Assembly: GCA_017794825.1 (NCBI GenBank) | Contig: CP051237.1 | Span: 4,172,501 to 4,236,500 of the forward strand | Direction: 5' to 3' | DNA length: 64,000 bases | From: Pararhizobium sp. | GTDB lineage: Bacteria > Pseudomonadota > Alphaproteobacteria > Rhizobiales > Rhizobiaceae | Part shown: piece after piece, positions 1-8,759 of the stretch | Position numbering within the stretch: the stretch's first letter is position 1 | Layout of the letters: each line of letters opens with the position of its first letter | Made by a program: the position numbers and the translations under genes | Notes under the pieces: model-generated | Databases searched by the model: none | The model's input: the letters and a program-made list of their open reading frames with translations, nothing else | What the model was told of the DNA's origin: nothing

Positions 1-1
1 C

Positions 2-406
2 AAGGGCGTCTTCAACATGTCCCGCGCCGCTCTGGAGCCCCTGCGTGCTTCGGAAGCTGGGTCCATCGTCAACATAGCCTCCTCGACACTGCTTTTCGGT
101 CGTCAGAACTACGCTCATTACGTGGCGTCGAAAGCGGGGGTCATGGGCCTGAGCCGTGCCATGGCACGCGAACTGGGCGGGTTCAACATTCGGGTGAATA
201 CGGTTACGCCCGGTCCCACCTTCACCGAGATCGAGAGGAAGACGGTCACGCCGGAACAGCGCGAGGCGATGATACGGCAGCAGTGTCTCGCCCGGGCTGC
301 CGGGCCCGAGGACATTGCCGGTCCAATCATGTTCCTGCTGTCATCGGATGCCCGCTGGGTTACCGGGCAGCTCTTGAACGCAGACGGCGGAATGATCACG
401 CACTAA
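2..406 (+). CDS. SDR family oxidoreductase, C-terminal part
   Basis: The gene enters from the left edge; the reading frame is open from base 2, so no start is visible. The 134 residues seen are the C-terminal half of a classical short-chain dehydrogenase: catalytic YxxxK as YVASK, then VNTVTPGPTFTEIE after the active site, and a C-terminal VTGQLLNADGG. The NAD(P)-binding half lies outside. It is followed after 30 bases by an aldehyde dehydrogenase and then a class II aldolase-type gene on the same strand, which suggests one operon for oxidation of an alcohol or aldehyde. The substrate is unknown. It sits inside the putative integrated element ending at 5186. Confidence 0.9.
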   Translation, partial: KGVFNMSRAALEPLRASEAGSIVNIASSTLLFGRQNYAHYVASKAGVMGLSRAMARELGGFNIRVNTVTPGPTFTEIERKTVTPEQREAMIRQQCLARAAGPEDIAGPIMFLLSSDARWVTGQLLNADGGMITH

Positions 407-436
407 CCGGACGGCACCGAACAGCTGGAGATCGAT

Positions 437-1891
437 ATGATATATGTGACACGGGCCGATCGCATGCTGATCGGCGGCGAACTCGTCCATGCACGCAGCG
501 GGGAGTTCGACGAGTCGATCAATCCCGCGACGGAGGAAACGATAGGGCGTGTCCCTCGTGGCGGGGCGGAGGACGTGGATGCGGCCATAAGGGCGGCGGA
601 GACCGCATGGCCTGAATGGGCGGCGTTGACGCCAGCTCTTCGCGGCAAGTCGATGCGTGCTTTCGGCGAGGCATTGCGGGCGCGCGCGGAAGAAATCCTG
701 AAGGTCGAGGTGGCGGATACCGGCAATACGGTGACGCCCATGCGTGGCGATGTGGGAATGGCCGTCGAAAGTCTCGACTACTATGCGGGACTGGCTCACG
801 AGGTGAAGGGCCAGACGATACCGGCCACATACGAGAATCTCCACCTTACCGTGCGAGAGCCTTACGGCGTCGTGGTCCGCATCGCGCCGTTCAATCACCC
901 GCTGATGTTTGCCGTTGCCCGCACCGCGGCGGCGCTTGCGGCGGGCAACGCCGTCGTGGTGAAGCCGCCGGAAACTAGCCCCTTGTCGGCAATGATCCTC
1001 GCGGAGATCGCCAGGGAAGTGCTTCCTCCGGGCGTCTTCAACATCGTGACGGGAGGCGGTCTCACTGTCGGAGACGCACTCGTACGCCACCCCGGCGTCA
1101 AGCGGATCGCCTTCATCGGATCGCCCTCGACGGGACGGGCGATCCAGCGTGCCGCCGCGGAGGAGGCGGTAAAGCACGTGACGCTGGAACTGGGCGGCAA
1201 GAACCCGCTGATCGCATTTCCCGACACGGATCCGCAGACGATCGCCGACGCCGCGGTACACGGCATGAATTTCGCGTGGCAGGGCCAGTCCTGTGGATCG
1301 ACCTCCCGACTTCTCTTGCATGAGGATATCCACGACCGGGTGCTGGAGTTGCTCGTGGAAAAGGTGAAGGCGATCAGGATCGGCGATCCCCAGGATCCCG
1401 AAACAGGTATGGGACCGGTCAACTCACGAATGCAATACGACAAGGTCATGTCATATTTCGAGGCTGCGAAGTCCGATGGCGCGACGTTGATGACGGGCGC
1501 GCGTCGCCCCGAAGGTCCTCTTTTCGCAAAAGGCTTCTGGGTCGAACCGACGGTCTATTCCGGAGTGATGCCCGGCATGCGCATCTGGCAGGAGGAGGTT
1601 TTCGGGCCCATCCTGTCGGTCGGTCGCTGGAAGTCCTTCGAGGAGGCCGTCGAGATGGCAAACAGCACCGAATACGGTCTCACCGCGGCTGTATGGAGCA
1701 ACGACATCAACAACGCTCTCCGCATGGTGCGAAAGATCCGCTCCGGCCATACTTGGGTGAACGCGTGCTCCGCCCATTATCTCGGAGTGCCTTTCGGCGG
1801 AATGAAGAATTCCGGGGTGGGGCGCGAGGAAGGCATCGAGGAGATGCTCAGCTACACCGAACTGAAAACCATTAACATCAATTTGAAGTAG
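437..1891 (+). CDS. NAD(P)-dependent aldehyde dehydrogenase
   Basis: 484 residues, the usual length for the ALDH superfamily. The active-site residues are all visible: Asn153 in APFNHP, Lys176 in VVKPPE, general base Glu251 in ELGGKN and catalytic Cys286 in GQSCGS. The C-terminal half has the EEVFGP motif. The ATG at 437 follows a GGAG-like site (425-430); the later in-frame ATG at 464 is also possible. It oxidises an aldehyde to a carboxylic acid in the cytosol. The SDR upstream (30-base gap) and the class II aldolase-type gene 7 bases downstream suggest a three-gene operon. The family is certain; the substrate cannot be read from sequence. Confidence 0.95.
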   Translation: MIYVTRADRMLIGGELVHARSGEFDESINPATEETIGRVPRGGAEDVDAAIRAAETAWPEWAALTPALRGKSMRAFGEALRARAEEILKVEVADTGNTVTPMRGDVGMAVESLDYYAGLAHEVKGQTIPATYENLHLTVREPYGVVVRIAPFNHPLMFAVARTAAALAAGNAVVVKPPETSPLSAMILAEIAREVLPPGVFNIVTGGGLTVGDALVRHPGVKRIAFIGSPSTGRAIQRAAAEEAVKHVTLELGGKNPLIAFPDTDPQTIADAAVHGMNFAWQGQSCGSTSRLLLHEDIHDRVLELLVEKVKAIRIGDPQDPETGMGPVNSRMQYDKVMSYFEAAKSDGATLMTGARRPEGPLFAKGFWVEPTVYSGVMPGMRIWQEEVFGPILSVGRWKSFEEAVEMANSTEYGLTAAVWSNDINNALRMVRKIRSGHTWVNACSAHYLGVPFGGMKNSGVGREEGIEEMLSYTELKTININLK

Positions 1892-1898
1892 GATCATC

Positions 1899-2627
1899 AT
1901 GAACGACGATGTCATCGTAAAGTCGACGATTCAGGAACTCGTGATCGCCAATCGCGCGCTCGCGGCAGAGAATGTCATCGACGACTTCGGTCATGTCAGT
2001 GCAAGGCATCCCTCGCGGCCCGACCGCTTCTTTCTGTCGCGTTCGCGTTCGCCCCTGCTCGTTTCGGTCGATGACATCATGGAATTCGATCTGGAGGGGA
2101 GGCCGATTGCGCAGAATGGCCGGCGTGTCTATGCCGAACGTTTCATTCACGCGGCAATCTTCGCCGCGCGCTCCGACGTCAACTGTGTGACGCATCACCA
2201 TGCAAGGTCCGTGCTCCCTTTCACCGTGGCGGAAGATCCGCTCCGGCCCATGTTCCACATGGCATCCGTGATCGGCCGTTCGGTTCCCGTCTGGGACAGC
2301 CAAGACGAGTTCGGCGACACCAATATGCTGGTCGACTCGCTGCCTATGGGGCAGTCGCTTGCGAGAGCACTGGGGCAGGGGACATGTGTCTTGTTGCGAG
2401 GCCACGGCGCCGTATGTGCCGCACCTTCGATACCCGGTGCATGTCTTGTTTCAGTCTATCTCAAGGAGAATGCCGAAATGGTACTCAACACGCAGAAACT
2501 TTCAGGAGCCTCGCATTATCTCACCGATGGTGAGATCGAAAAGGCTTCTGCCATGCTGATGAGCGACATGCCGCTGGAGCGGGCATGGACATACAGGAAG
2601 GCGAAGGCAGGGTTCACAGGTCTGTAG
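1899..2627 (+). CDS. Class II aldolase/adducin-fold protein
   Basis: 242 residues covering one aldolase II domain. GHVSAR (31-36), Glu80, the metal ligands His99/His101 in THHHAR and His169 in RGHG match the zinc site of fuculose/ribulose-phosphate aldolases. The same fold includes decarboxylases such as hydroxymethylpyridine-dicarboxylate decarboxylase of Mesorhizobium vitamin B6 breakdown (family knowledge), so aldol cleavage or decarboxylation are both open. The ATG follows AGGA, 7 bases after the aldehyde dehydrogenase stop, so it is the last gene of that operon. Its stop abuts that of the convergent LysR gene. Confidence 0.9.
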   Translation: MNDDVIVKSTIQELVIANRALAAENVIDDFGHVSARHPSRPDRFFLSRSRSPLLVSVDDIMEFDLEGRPIAQNGRRVYAERFIHAAIFAARSDVNCVTHHHARSVLPFTVAEDPLRPMFHMASVIGRSVPVWDSQDEFGDTNMLVDSLPMGQSLARALGQGTCVLLRGHGAVCAAPSIPGACLVSVYLKENAEMVLNTQKLSGASHYLTDGEIEKASAMLMSDMPLERAWTYRKAKAGFTGL

Positions 2628-3584
2628 TCAAGGAACCGGCGAGTTGCCCGGTCGTGTCAAAGCGGGATTGAGCCGGTTTCTCAAGAAGTCGAGAAGTAGC
2701 ATCTGCGGTCGTGAAAAGCTCTTGTTCCGACGATAAACCAGAAACGTCGGGACCGGCAGGCTGACATTGTCAAGCCGGATGTGCCGAAGTCTTCCGCTTT
2801 CCAGTTCCTCCTTGACCGATGTCTCCATAACGAATGCCACGCCGGCGTGACTGCGCACGGCTTGCTTGATCGCCTCCGGATGCCCGAATTCGAGCCTGAT
2901 GTCCTGGCGGGTGATACCGTAGGCGCGAAGTGCATCCTCTTCCAGCTCCCTGCGAACCTGGTTTCGCGGTGCGCTGACGAACGGGACGGACTCCAGTTCC
3001 GCCGGCGTCATCGTCGCTCCGATCTTGGCGTAGTCCGGGGCGGCGACGAGAACCAGTTGCTCCTCCCAAAGTCGCTCCGTCACAAGCCCGTCAATATCGT
3101 GCCGAGGATCGAGGATCGTCACGCCCAGATCGCAGTCGCCGCTGCGTACCGCGTCCGTGACGCCTTGCGGATTCGAGATAGTAACGGTGACGGTCGTCAG
3201 CGGATTCACTTGACTGAAACTGGCGAGCGTTGAGGGCAAGGTGTAGGAGGCGACCGTCATCGACGCGGCGAGGGTGGCCGAACCGGCCAGGTCGTTGCTA
3301 GGTTCGCCGATCTCCCGTTCGAATTCGCGCGTGCGGGTGACGATTTCCATTGCCCAGTTGAGCGCCCGTTCCCCGGCCTCTGTAAGTGTGATGCGCCGCC
3401 CCTGTTTGACGAAAAGCCGCACACCGAGCTTCTCCTCGAGGAATCGCAAATGCGAGGAGACGACCGGCTGCGCGACACCGATCTTTTCTGCTGCGCGTGT
3501 GACACTCTGCAACTGGCAAACGAGACAGAAAATCTCGAGTTTGTGGAGTGTGGTTTGTGAGGCATAGAGACGTTGCATATTCAT
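2628..3584 (-). CDS. LysR family transcriptional regulator
   Basis: 318 residues. An N-terminal winged helix-turn-helix (about 12-71) with SVTRAAEKIGVAQPVVSSHL and LGVRLFVKQGRR is followed by a periplasmic-binding-like effector domain with AASMTVASYTLPSTLASF. It is convergent with the aldolase-type gene (stops adjacent at 2627/2628), so it does not share a divergent promoter with the operon it probably controls. The 93 bases upstream (3585-3677) are AT-rich and include CATACAGTATCGTATG, an imperfect palindrome that may be an autoregulatory site. The effector is unknown. It lies on the putative integrated element. Confidence 0.93.
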   Translation of the reverse strand: MNMQRLYASQTTLHKLEIFCLVCQLQSVTRAAEKIGVAQPVVSSHLRFLEEKLGVRLFVKQGRRITLTEAGERALNWAMEIVTRTREFEREIGEPSNDLAGSATLAASMTVASYTLPSTLASFSQVNPLTTVTVTISNPQGVTDAVRSGDCDLGVTILDPRHDIDGLVTERLWEEQLVLVAAPDYAKIGATMTPAELESVPFVSAPRNQVRRELEEDALRAYGITRQDIRLEFGHPEAIKQAVRSHAGVAFVMETSVKEELESGRLRHIRLDNVSLPVPTFLVYRRNKSFSRPQMLLLDFLRNRLNPALTRPGNSPVP

Positions 3585-3677
3585 ACAGTATCGTATGAAA
3601 AACTAACTATGTATATTCAAACAAATATGAATTCGCCGATTTCTGGCTTGCAATCTGAAGTTGGCGATGAAGAGTTG

Positions 3678-4922
3678 TCAGCTTTGCCCTCTTAATCCAG
3701 ATTGTATTCTGTTCCCGATTATTTCCGATATTTCACGGATCGGATCGACGTCCGGATTCACATATCTGTTCGTGATTGTAATATTGCGATGTCTGAGAAG
3801 GTGACTGATGAGAAACGCGTTTCCGCCGGCTTGGGAGGCGTATGTCCCAACCGTATGACGGAGATCGTGAAGGCGTACATCCTTGAGGTCGGCATGATGT
3901 CGGATCTTCTGCCAAGTGGATTCGATGACCTCTGCTGAGATATGCCTCTCCGGATTTGCTTCCCTCGGAAAGAGCCATGGCGAACTGGAGTGCTTGTTTA
4001 TTTCCCTTACTATTGCAACAACTTCAGAGCTTGCCGGATGAGGCTTGCGACCTCCTCCCTTACGTGACGGAAGAGCTAGCATACCCTTTTCCAGATCGAC
4101 GTGATCCCACTCAAGCGAAATGATTTCCGATAGTCGTGCTCCAGTAAACAGCAGTAGTCGAATGACGGAAAGCGCAGAAGGATTGGGATGAGAGCGACGT
4201 TCACCGACATTCTTGGGCAGATGTTTGGAATCTGTAGCTGAAATATTCCAGGGAAGTCCCTCATTTTCAGCTGTGGCCAGAGTTATGCCAAGTCGCGAGA
4301 GTTCCTCAGCAGTCAGAAAGCGTTCCCGCTCGTTCTCCTTGTAGCGTTTAATGCCGCGCACGGGATTGGACATCGCGGGTCGCATACCCCAAAGTTCTGC
4401 AAGAGCGAAGGCCTTAGACAGTATGGACAGGACAAGGTTTGCCTGCCTGGGTGTTTCCGACATCGCTCGGTGAAGCCTGGCGACGTCTGAGCGCGTGACT
4501 CCGCTCACTTTCAAATTTCCGAAGGTTGGATTGATATGTCTTCGGGTGAGCCGCCTTGCCTCTACTTGCATCCGTTTGCCATTGTGCTTGTCTACGTGGT
4601 CGGTGAGATATCGGTCCATCAGATCAGACATGCAGGGGGCAGCTCTTGTTACCTGTCTTTCAGCCAGAGGATCATGACCTTTTGCGACCTCAGCAACGAT
4701 TTGCTGAGCCATTCCCCGGGCCTGGTCAACGGTCAGAGAACCGTATCTGCCAAGTGTCTGCCGTCGTGATCGGCCGTGCGCGTTACGATATTGAACGATG
4801 AATGACTTGATGCCGGACGGTAGGATGAGAAGTCCGAACCCGCGAACTTGATCATCCCATTTTATGTATCTGGATTCCATTGGTTTTGCAGCGTCGACAA
4901 CGCGCTTTGTGATATGTGGCAT
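3678..4922 (-). CDS. Tyrosine recombinase (tRNA-targeting integrase)
   Basis: 414 residues from the ATG at 4922. The frame stays open to 5069, but the recognisable protein begins MPHITKRVVDAAKP, the arm-type DNA-binding domain (DUF4102) of P4-like integrases. The catalytic set is complete: Arg263 in TGARLSE, a Lys near 288, His352 and Arg355 in HDLRH, His378, and nucleophile Tyr387 in TNRYVNP. A SAM-like core-binding domain lies at about 97-180. It integrates or excises DNA at an attachment site. A tRNA-Lys 3' fragment lies 217 bases upstream of its start (5140-5186), the typical location for the target of such an enzyme. It appears intact, so the element may still be mobile. Confidence 0.95.
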   Translation of the reverse strand: MPHITKRVVDAAKPMESRYIKWDDQVRGFGLLILPSGIKSFIVQYRNAHGRSRRQTLGRYGSLTVDQARGMAQQIVAEVAKGHDPLAERQVTRAAPCMSDLMDRYLTDHVDKHNGKRMQVEARRLTRRHINPTFGNLKVSGVTRSDVARLHRAMSETPRQANLVLSILSKAFALAELWGMRPAMSNPVRGIKRYKENERERFLTAEELSRLGITLATAENEGLPWNISATDSKHLPKNVGERRSHPNPSALSVIRLLLFTGARLSEIISLEWDHVDLEKGMLALPSRKGGGRKPHPASSEVVAIVREINKHSSSPWLFPREANPERHISAEVIESTWQKIRHHADLKDVRLHDLRHTVGTYASQAGGNAFLISHLLRHRNITITNRYVNPDVDPIREISEIIGNRIQSGLRGQS

Positions 4923-5139
4923 AGTGGAAATGCTTTCATCAAAATTAGCTGAATTTTTACATTTGAGATGGCCAGACTGGGCACCTTTAACAACCATAAG
5001 CTGTGTCAGCACTATGTCAGCAAAGAATGTCGAATTCCAGCGTATTTGGCAGCAGGTGTCGGTGAACATGATTTTGTAATATACAATATTGTCAGTAGCT
5101 TATCGTAATTGCGAGTAGTGCGTGTATGTTTCGAGACCC

Positions 5140-5186
5140 GACTCTTAATCAGCGGGTCCAGGGTTCGAGTCCCTGCTCACCCACCA
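5140..5186 (+). other. tRNA-Lys(CTT) 3' fragment, probable attachment site
   Basis: The bases match the 3' part of a tRNA: anticodon loop CTCTTAA (5142-5148, anticodon CTT), variable loop, T arm CAGGG-TTCGAGT-CCCTG (5159-5175), acceptor strand CTCACCC (5176-5182), A and encoded CCA. No D arm and no GGGTGAG acceptor partner exist upstream, and the anticodon stem is broken on its 5' side, so it is not an intact tRNA. This is what integration at a tRNA anticodon loop leaves at the distal end. The orientation predicts an intact tRNA-Lys to the left of the window, with the element between. Confidence 0.8.
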
Positions 5187-5232
5187 ATAAAATCAATTAG
5201 TTAGAAAAACAGACCGTGAACATGCGACGCTT

Positions 5233-5277
5233 GTGAGACTAAAAAACTTAGTCTCACGGTCTCATGTGAGACTTTTT
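5233..5277 (+). terminator. Hairpin with T-run, three alternating arms
   Basis: AGTCTCAC (5250-5257) pairs with GTGAGACT (5266-5273) across an 8-base loop and is followed by TTTTT, a good intrinsic terminator on the + strand just after the tRNA fragment. A second copy of GTGAGACT at 5233-5240 can pair with the same central arm instead, giving two mutually exclusive hairpins. It probably served as terminator of the original tRNA transcript. Confidence 0.65.
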
Positions 5278-5291
5278 GTTCCTTTTTTGTC

Positions 5292-5543
5292 TCAGAGCTG
5301 GTTTTTGCCGCCGTCCGAAACATGTGGATTCAGCGTCCAGTGGTGACCATTGAGGATGCGGATACTGCGTTTTGCCTGGCTCAATTGACGCTGTGTCTGC
5401 GTCAACAAGGTGAGCAACGATCCTTTGAGGCTCTCCAGTTCGCTGGTATCGGCGGTCTCTTTCACAAAATGCAGGGTCTCCAGAATGGAGTAGGCAGTTT
5501 CAACGCTTTCTTCGATAATCAGAAGGTGGTTCGGCAAAGACAT
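5292..5543 (-). CDS. Small hypothetical protein (83 aa)
   Basis: 83 residues, no recognised domain. The ATG at 5543 is preceded by GGAG eight bases upstream on the minus strand, which supports translation. The protein is rich in Leu, Glu, Ser and Thr and is probably helical, including ESLKGSLLTLLTQTQRQLSQ. It has no membrane segment or cysteine. It lies between the attachment site and a decayed integrase, so it may be a leftover of an older element. No function is proposed. Confidence 0.5.
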   Translation of the reverse strand: MSLPNHLLIIEESVETAYSILETLHFVKETADTSELESLKGSLLTLLTQTQRQLSQAKRSIRILNGHHWTLNPHVSDGGKNQL

Positions 5544-5684
5544 TTAACAAGCTCCATAATATGTGTTGTCCACGATCCGCAGCATCCGGAAAATGACCGG
5601 TTGTCTGTCTGAACAGCAGTTCAATCGATGTCGCGGAGCTCGACGTGATCAAAAGTAGAAAAATAATATGTAAACAATCAGAAG

Positions 5685-6050
5685 TTACTGGTCGCGGGAC
5701 TCGTACCAGTCGACCAGTTTGCCGATTGCAGAGCGAGCAAGATCCGGATGAAGCCCGAGATAGTGCTTCAGGATATTGTCGATCGACGTCAATGTGTGGC
5801 CGGTAATCGCTGCGATTTCGAATTTGCCGCAGCCAGCCCGGCCGAGCCAGGTGACGGCCGTATCGCGCAGGTCCTGGTCACGCAGATCCCTGAGGCTGGC
5901 GCACGATTTTTCAGCTTCCTCGCGCACTTCGCGATAGACCTTGCGGTACCACCAGTCCTTCTCAAACGGTCGGCGAGTTTTTTCGTCAAGGATGACGTGC
6001 GTGTAATTGACGCGCCACTCTCTCCGCCTCTGCTTGGCGGCTTCCTGCTT
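5685..6050 (-). pseudogene. Decayed phage-type integrase, C-terminal part
   Basis: The minus-strand frame is open between an upstream stop (6051-6053) and 5685, with no ATG at its start. It reads as the C-terminal third of a rhizobial-type tyrosine recombinase: WWYRKVYREVREEAEK, then DQDLRDTAVTWLG, AAITGHTLTSIDNILKHYLG and a short tail. The usual HDLR histidine is Gln here, while the second-box TGH and Tyr remain. The N-terminal two thirds are missing. It is a relic of a second integration event next to the tRNA-Lys fragment, unlike the intact integrase at 3678-4922. Confidence 0.8.
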
Positions 6051-6314
6051 TCAATTTTGAGATTAAATGAGAAAGGGTTGTCCAAGCCGCCATAGGCCGT
6101 CATTGCCCAATGACCTTAATACGTTGTGAAGTGCTGCAAAGCCGTCATCAGCCCTCACAAGCTGTCATATCAAGCTATTTTAGAGGTCTAGCTTGGGGCA
6201 GAACTACATGCCCTTCAGGCAGGTAAATTGATTGCAAAGAAAGCAAAATGCTCAAATGCATGTCGCAGTCACAAAGTCGAACGATACCGTCTTCGTGAGT
6301 CAATGTCTCTCGGA
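6051..6314. other. Non-coding junction
   Basis: 264 bases between two decayed genes. No ORF with a ribosome site, tRNA or clear hairpin is visible. It contains imperfect repeats of the form CCGTCAT (around 6100 and 6146) and AGCTGTCATATC. It is probably degraded sequence at the element junction. Confidence 0.4.
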
Positions 6315-6674
6315 CTAAAGCTTGCCGCCGTTGACCGCCAGCACCTGTCCGCTCATACAGCCAGCCAGATCGCTTGCAAGAAAAATTACCGGCCCGGCGA
6401 TATCGCCTACATTTTCTGTCCGTCGAAGAAAAATGCTCTCGATATGCCTGCGCTGGATTTCCAGCCCCATGTCGTTCCAGAACGCCTCGGTCACTGGGCT
6501 CGAGATGACAAAGCCCGGCGCCACTCCATTGACTGAGACGTCAAACTTGCCGAGACCAAGAGCCATCTGGCGGGTCAACCCCGTCACCGCATGCTTGGCT
6601 GGAATCGTCGTCACTGAAATGGTGTTGAGTCCTGTTTCAATCGGCGGCAGTGCGATCCGTAGCTCGATGACCAA
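6315..6674 (-). pseudogene. Remnant of an SDR oxidoreductase
   Basis: About 119 codons matching only the C-terminal half of a short-chain dehydrogenase: KHAVTGLTRQMALGLGKFD, VNGVAPGFV, and the end MSGQVLAVNGGKL. The Rossmann half is absent, the frame starts only at a TTG, and the catalytic YxxxK is replaced by TIPAK. It cannot be an active enzyme of this family. It sits in the junction debris between the attachment site and the antiporter. Confidence 0.75.
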
Positions 6675-6745
6675 ATCGCTTTGATTGGCCGCCCTTTGTG
6701 CAATACTTGTTGTGATCTGCTGACATAGGAAATGGCTTCCCGCTC

Positions 6746-8647
6746 ATGGACAGTTTTCTACTGCTATCCTTCATCTTTCTGATTGCTGGAATTGTCGCCG
6801 TGCCGATTGCGACCCGGTTCGGTCTGGGTTCCGTCCTTGGCTACCTGTTGGCCGGCATGGCCATCAGTCCGTTGTTGAGACTTCTGGACGTGGACGTCGT
6901 GTCGCTACAGCATTTCGCCGAGTTCGGCGTCGTGATGATGCTGTTCATTGTCGGGCTCGAACTGGAGCCGAGAAAGCTCTGGGAAATGCGGGGACGGCTG
7001 ATTGGCCTTGGCGGCGGGCAAGTCCTGGTGACGACGCTGATCTTCGCAGGCATCTCGCTGCTCAACGGCGACCGATGGCAGAGTGCGATCGCCATCGGGA
7101 TGATCCTGGCCGTGTCGTCGACGGCGATCATTCTGCAATCCCTGAATGAAAAGGGTTTGCTGAAGACCGAGGGCGGACAGGCGAGCTTCTCGGTCCTGCT
7201 TTTCCAGGACATCGCGGTTATCCCTATGCTGGCCATCATGCCCCTGCTTGCAGTCCCCGAACTGGTGCTGGGGTCTTCCGGTCATGCGGCGGGGGCGGAC
7301 CATGACAACGGCATCAGCCTGGTCCATGGACTGTCGGCCTGGCAATCGGCGCTGGTTACGATGGCGGCGATTGCTGCAATAGTGATTGCAGGAAACTATC
7401 TCACCCGCCCCGTGTTCCGGTTCATCGCAATGTCCGGACTGCGCGAACTGTTTACCGCGACAGCGCTGCTGTTCGTCGTCGGCATCGCGCTGCTGATGAC
7501 GTTGGTCGGTCTGTCGCCTGCGCTCGGCACCTTTCTTGCCGGCGTCGTGCTCGCCAACAGCGAATACAGGCACGAGCTGGAATCGGACATCGATCCGTTC
7601 AAGGGACTGTTGCTCGGGCTCTTCTTCATGACGGTCGGCGCAGGCATCAATTTTGGTCTGCTGGCGGTCAGCTACGGCGCCATCCTGTTCTGGACGGCCG
7701 TTCTGGTGGTCGCCAAGCTGGCGGTGCTCTACGTGCTTGGTCTGATATTCCGCATCCGCGGTCAGGACCGCTGGCTTTTCGCGCTGGCGCTGGCGCAGGC
7801 GGGCGAGTTTGGCTTTGTCCTGTTGTCCTATGCTCGAGGGGTGAGCGCAATTCCAGGGCCTCTCGCCGACCAATTGCTGCTGGTTGTGGCGATGTCGATG
7901 CTGGTGACCCCGCTTCTGTTTATTCTGTACGACAGGGTGATCGTGCCCCGCTACGCCGAAGCGAACGACCGCGCCTTCGACGAAATCGACGACCAGGGCG
8001 ATGTCATCATCGCCGGGCGTGGCCGCGTCGGCGGCATCGTCGACCGGATGCTGACGGTGGCGGGCCATCGGGCGACGGTGATCGACTACAGTTCGAAGCA
8101 GATCGATCTTCTGAGCAAGTTCGGCATTCGCACCTATTTCGGCGACGCCACGCGTCCCGATCTGCTCGCCTCCGCCGGCATCAGCCGGGCGAAGCTGCTG
8201 ATCGTGGCGATTGACGACAAGGCGCGGAGCAACACGCTGGTCAGCCATGTGATCAGAAACTATCCCGAAGTTCATGTGATCGCCCGGGCCTTCGATCGCA
8301 CCCATGTGTTCGAGCTGTGGTCACTGGGTTGCAGGGACATCGTCCGCGAAACCTACGACAGCTCGCTTCGCATCGGTCGCTCGGCTTATGAGGCCCTCGG
8401 GATCCCGCATGACCGCGCAATGGAGATGACCGCGGCTTTCGAGCGTATGGACAGCCGCTCGCTGCGCGAAGTTGCGGATTATTATGATATCAATGTACCG
8501 CCTTCCGAGAACGAGGCCTTCATCGAACGGATGCGTACGCTGCGCAAGGAATGGGACCCCGCATTGCAACGGCAGATGGCGGATATCATAGGCCGAGAAG
8601 ATCTGGAGAACGACACGTCGGACAAATCGCTGCTACGCTCGTCCTGA
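6746..8647 (+). CDS. CPA2-type cation:proton antiporter with RCK domain
   Basis: 633 residues. Residues about 1-380 form a Na+/H+-exchanger-type membrane domain of roughly 12 helices. It includes VSSTAIILQSL, FQDIAVIPML and LSPALGTFLAGVVLANS, the hallmark segments of KefB/KefC-like transporters. Residues about 410-530 are a TrkA-N/RCK domain with GRGRVGG and an acidic residue (VIDYSS) for nucleotide binding. This family exports K+ or Na+ against protons from the inner membrane. The ATG follows AGGAAATGG. It is alone on its strand and convergent with the ThDP enzyme. The glutathione-sensing helper KefF/KefG is not adjacent, so Kef regulation is not implied. Confidence 0.92.
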   Translation: MDSFLLLSFIFLIAGIVAVPIATRFGLGSVLGYLLAGMAISPLLRLLDVDVVSLQHFAEFGVVMMLFIVGLELEPRKLWEMRGRLIGLGGGQVLVTTLIFAGISLLNGDRWQSAIAIGMILAVSSTAIILQSLNEKGLLKTEGGQASFSVLLFQDIAVIPMLAIMPLLAVPELVLGSSGHAAGADHDNGISLVHGLSAWQSALVTMAAIAAIVIAGNYLTRPVFRFIAMSGLRELFTATALLFVVGIALLMTLVGLSPALGTFLAGVVLANSEYRHELESDIDPFKGLLLGLFFMTVGAGINFGLLAVSYGAILFWTAVLVVAKLAVLYVLGLIFRIRGQDRWLFALALAQAGEFGFVLLSYARGVSAIPGPLADQLLLVVAMSMLVTPLLFILYDRVIVPRYAEANDRAFDEIDDQGDVIIAGRGRVGGIVDRMLTVAGHRATVIDYSSKQIDLLSKFGIRTYFGDATRPDLLASAGISRAKLLIVAIDDKARSNTLVSHVIRNYPEVHVIARAFDRTHVFELWSLGCRDIVRETYDSSLRIGRSAYEALGIPHDRAMEMTAAFERMDSRSLREVADYYDINVPPSENEAFIERMRTLRKEWDPALQRQMADIIGREDLENDTSDKSLLRSS

Positions 8648-8759
8648 ACCTGACCGCGATCAAGCTTCAGGTCGTAGCGTTGCGTTGTCGCGGACAGACG
8701 CGAAGTGTTCTGGAGCCTCCACCATCCTCCTGTCGGCTGTCTCGCTCACCAAGCGCGAG

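Noticed and set aside
341..1333. Long minus-strand open frame opposite the aldehyde dehydrogenase
   Set aside because: Arg/His-rich composition and no domain; the plus strand encodes a complete enzyme.
5101..5186. A complete tRNA gene
   Set aside because: No D arm and no 5' acceptor strand; only the 3' half is present.
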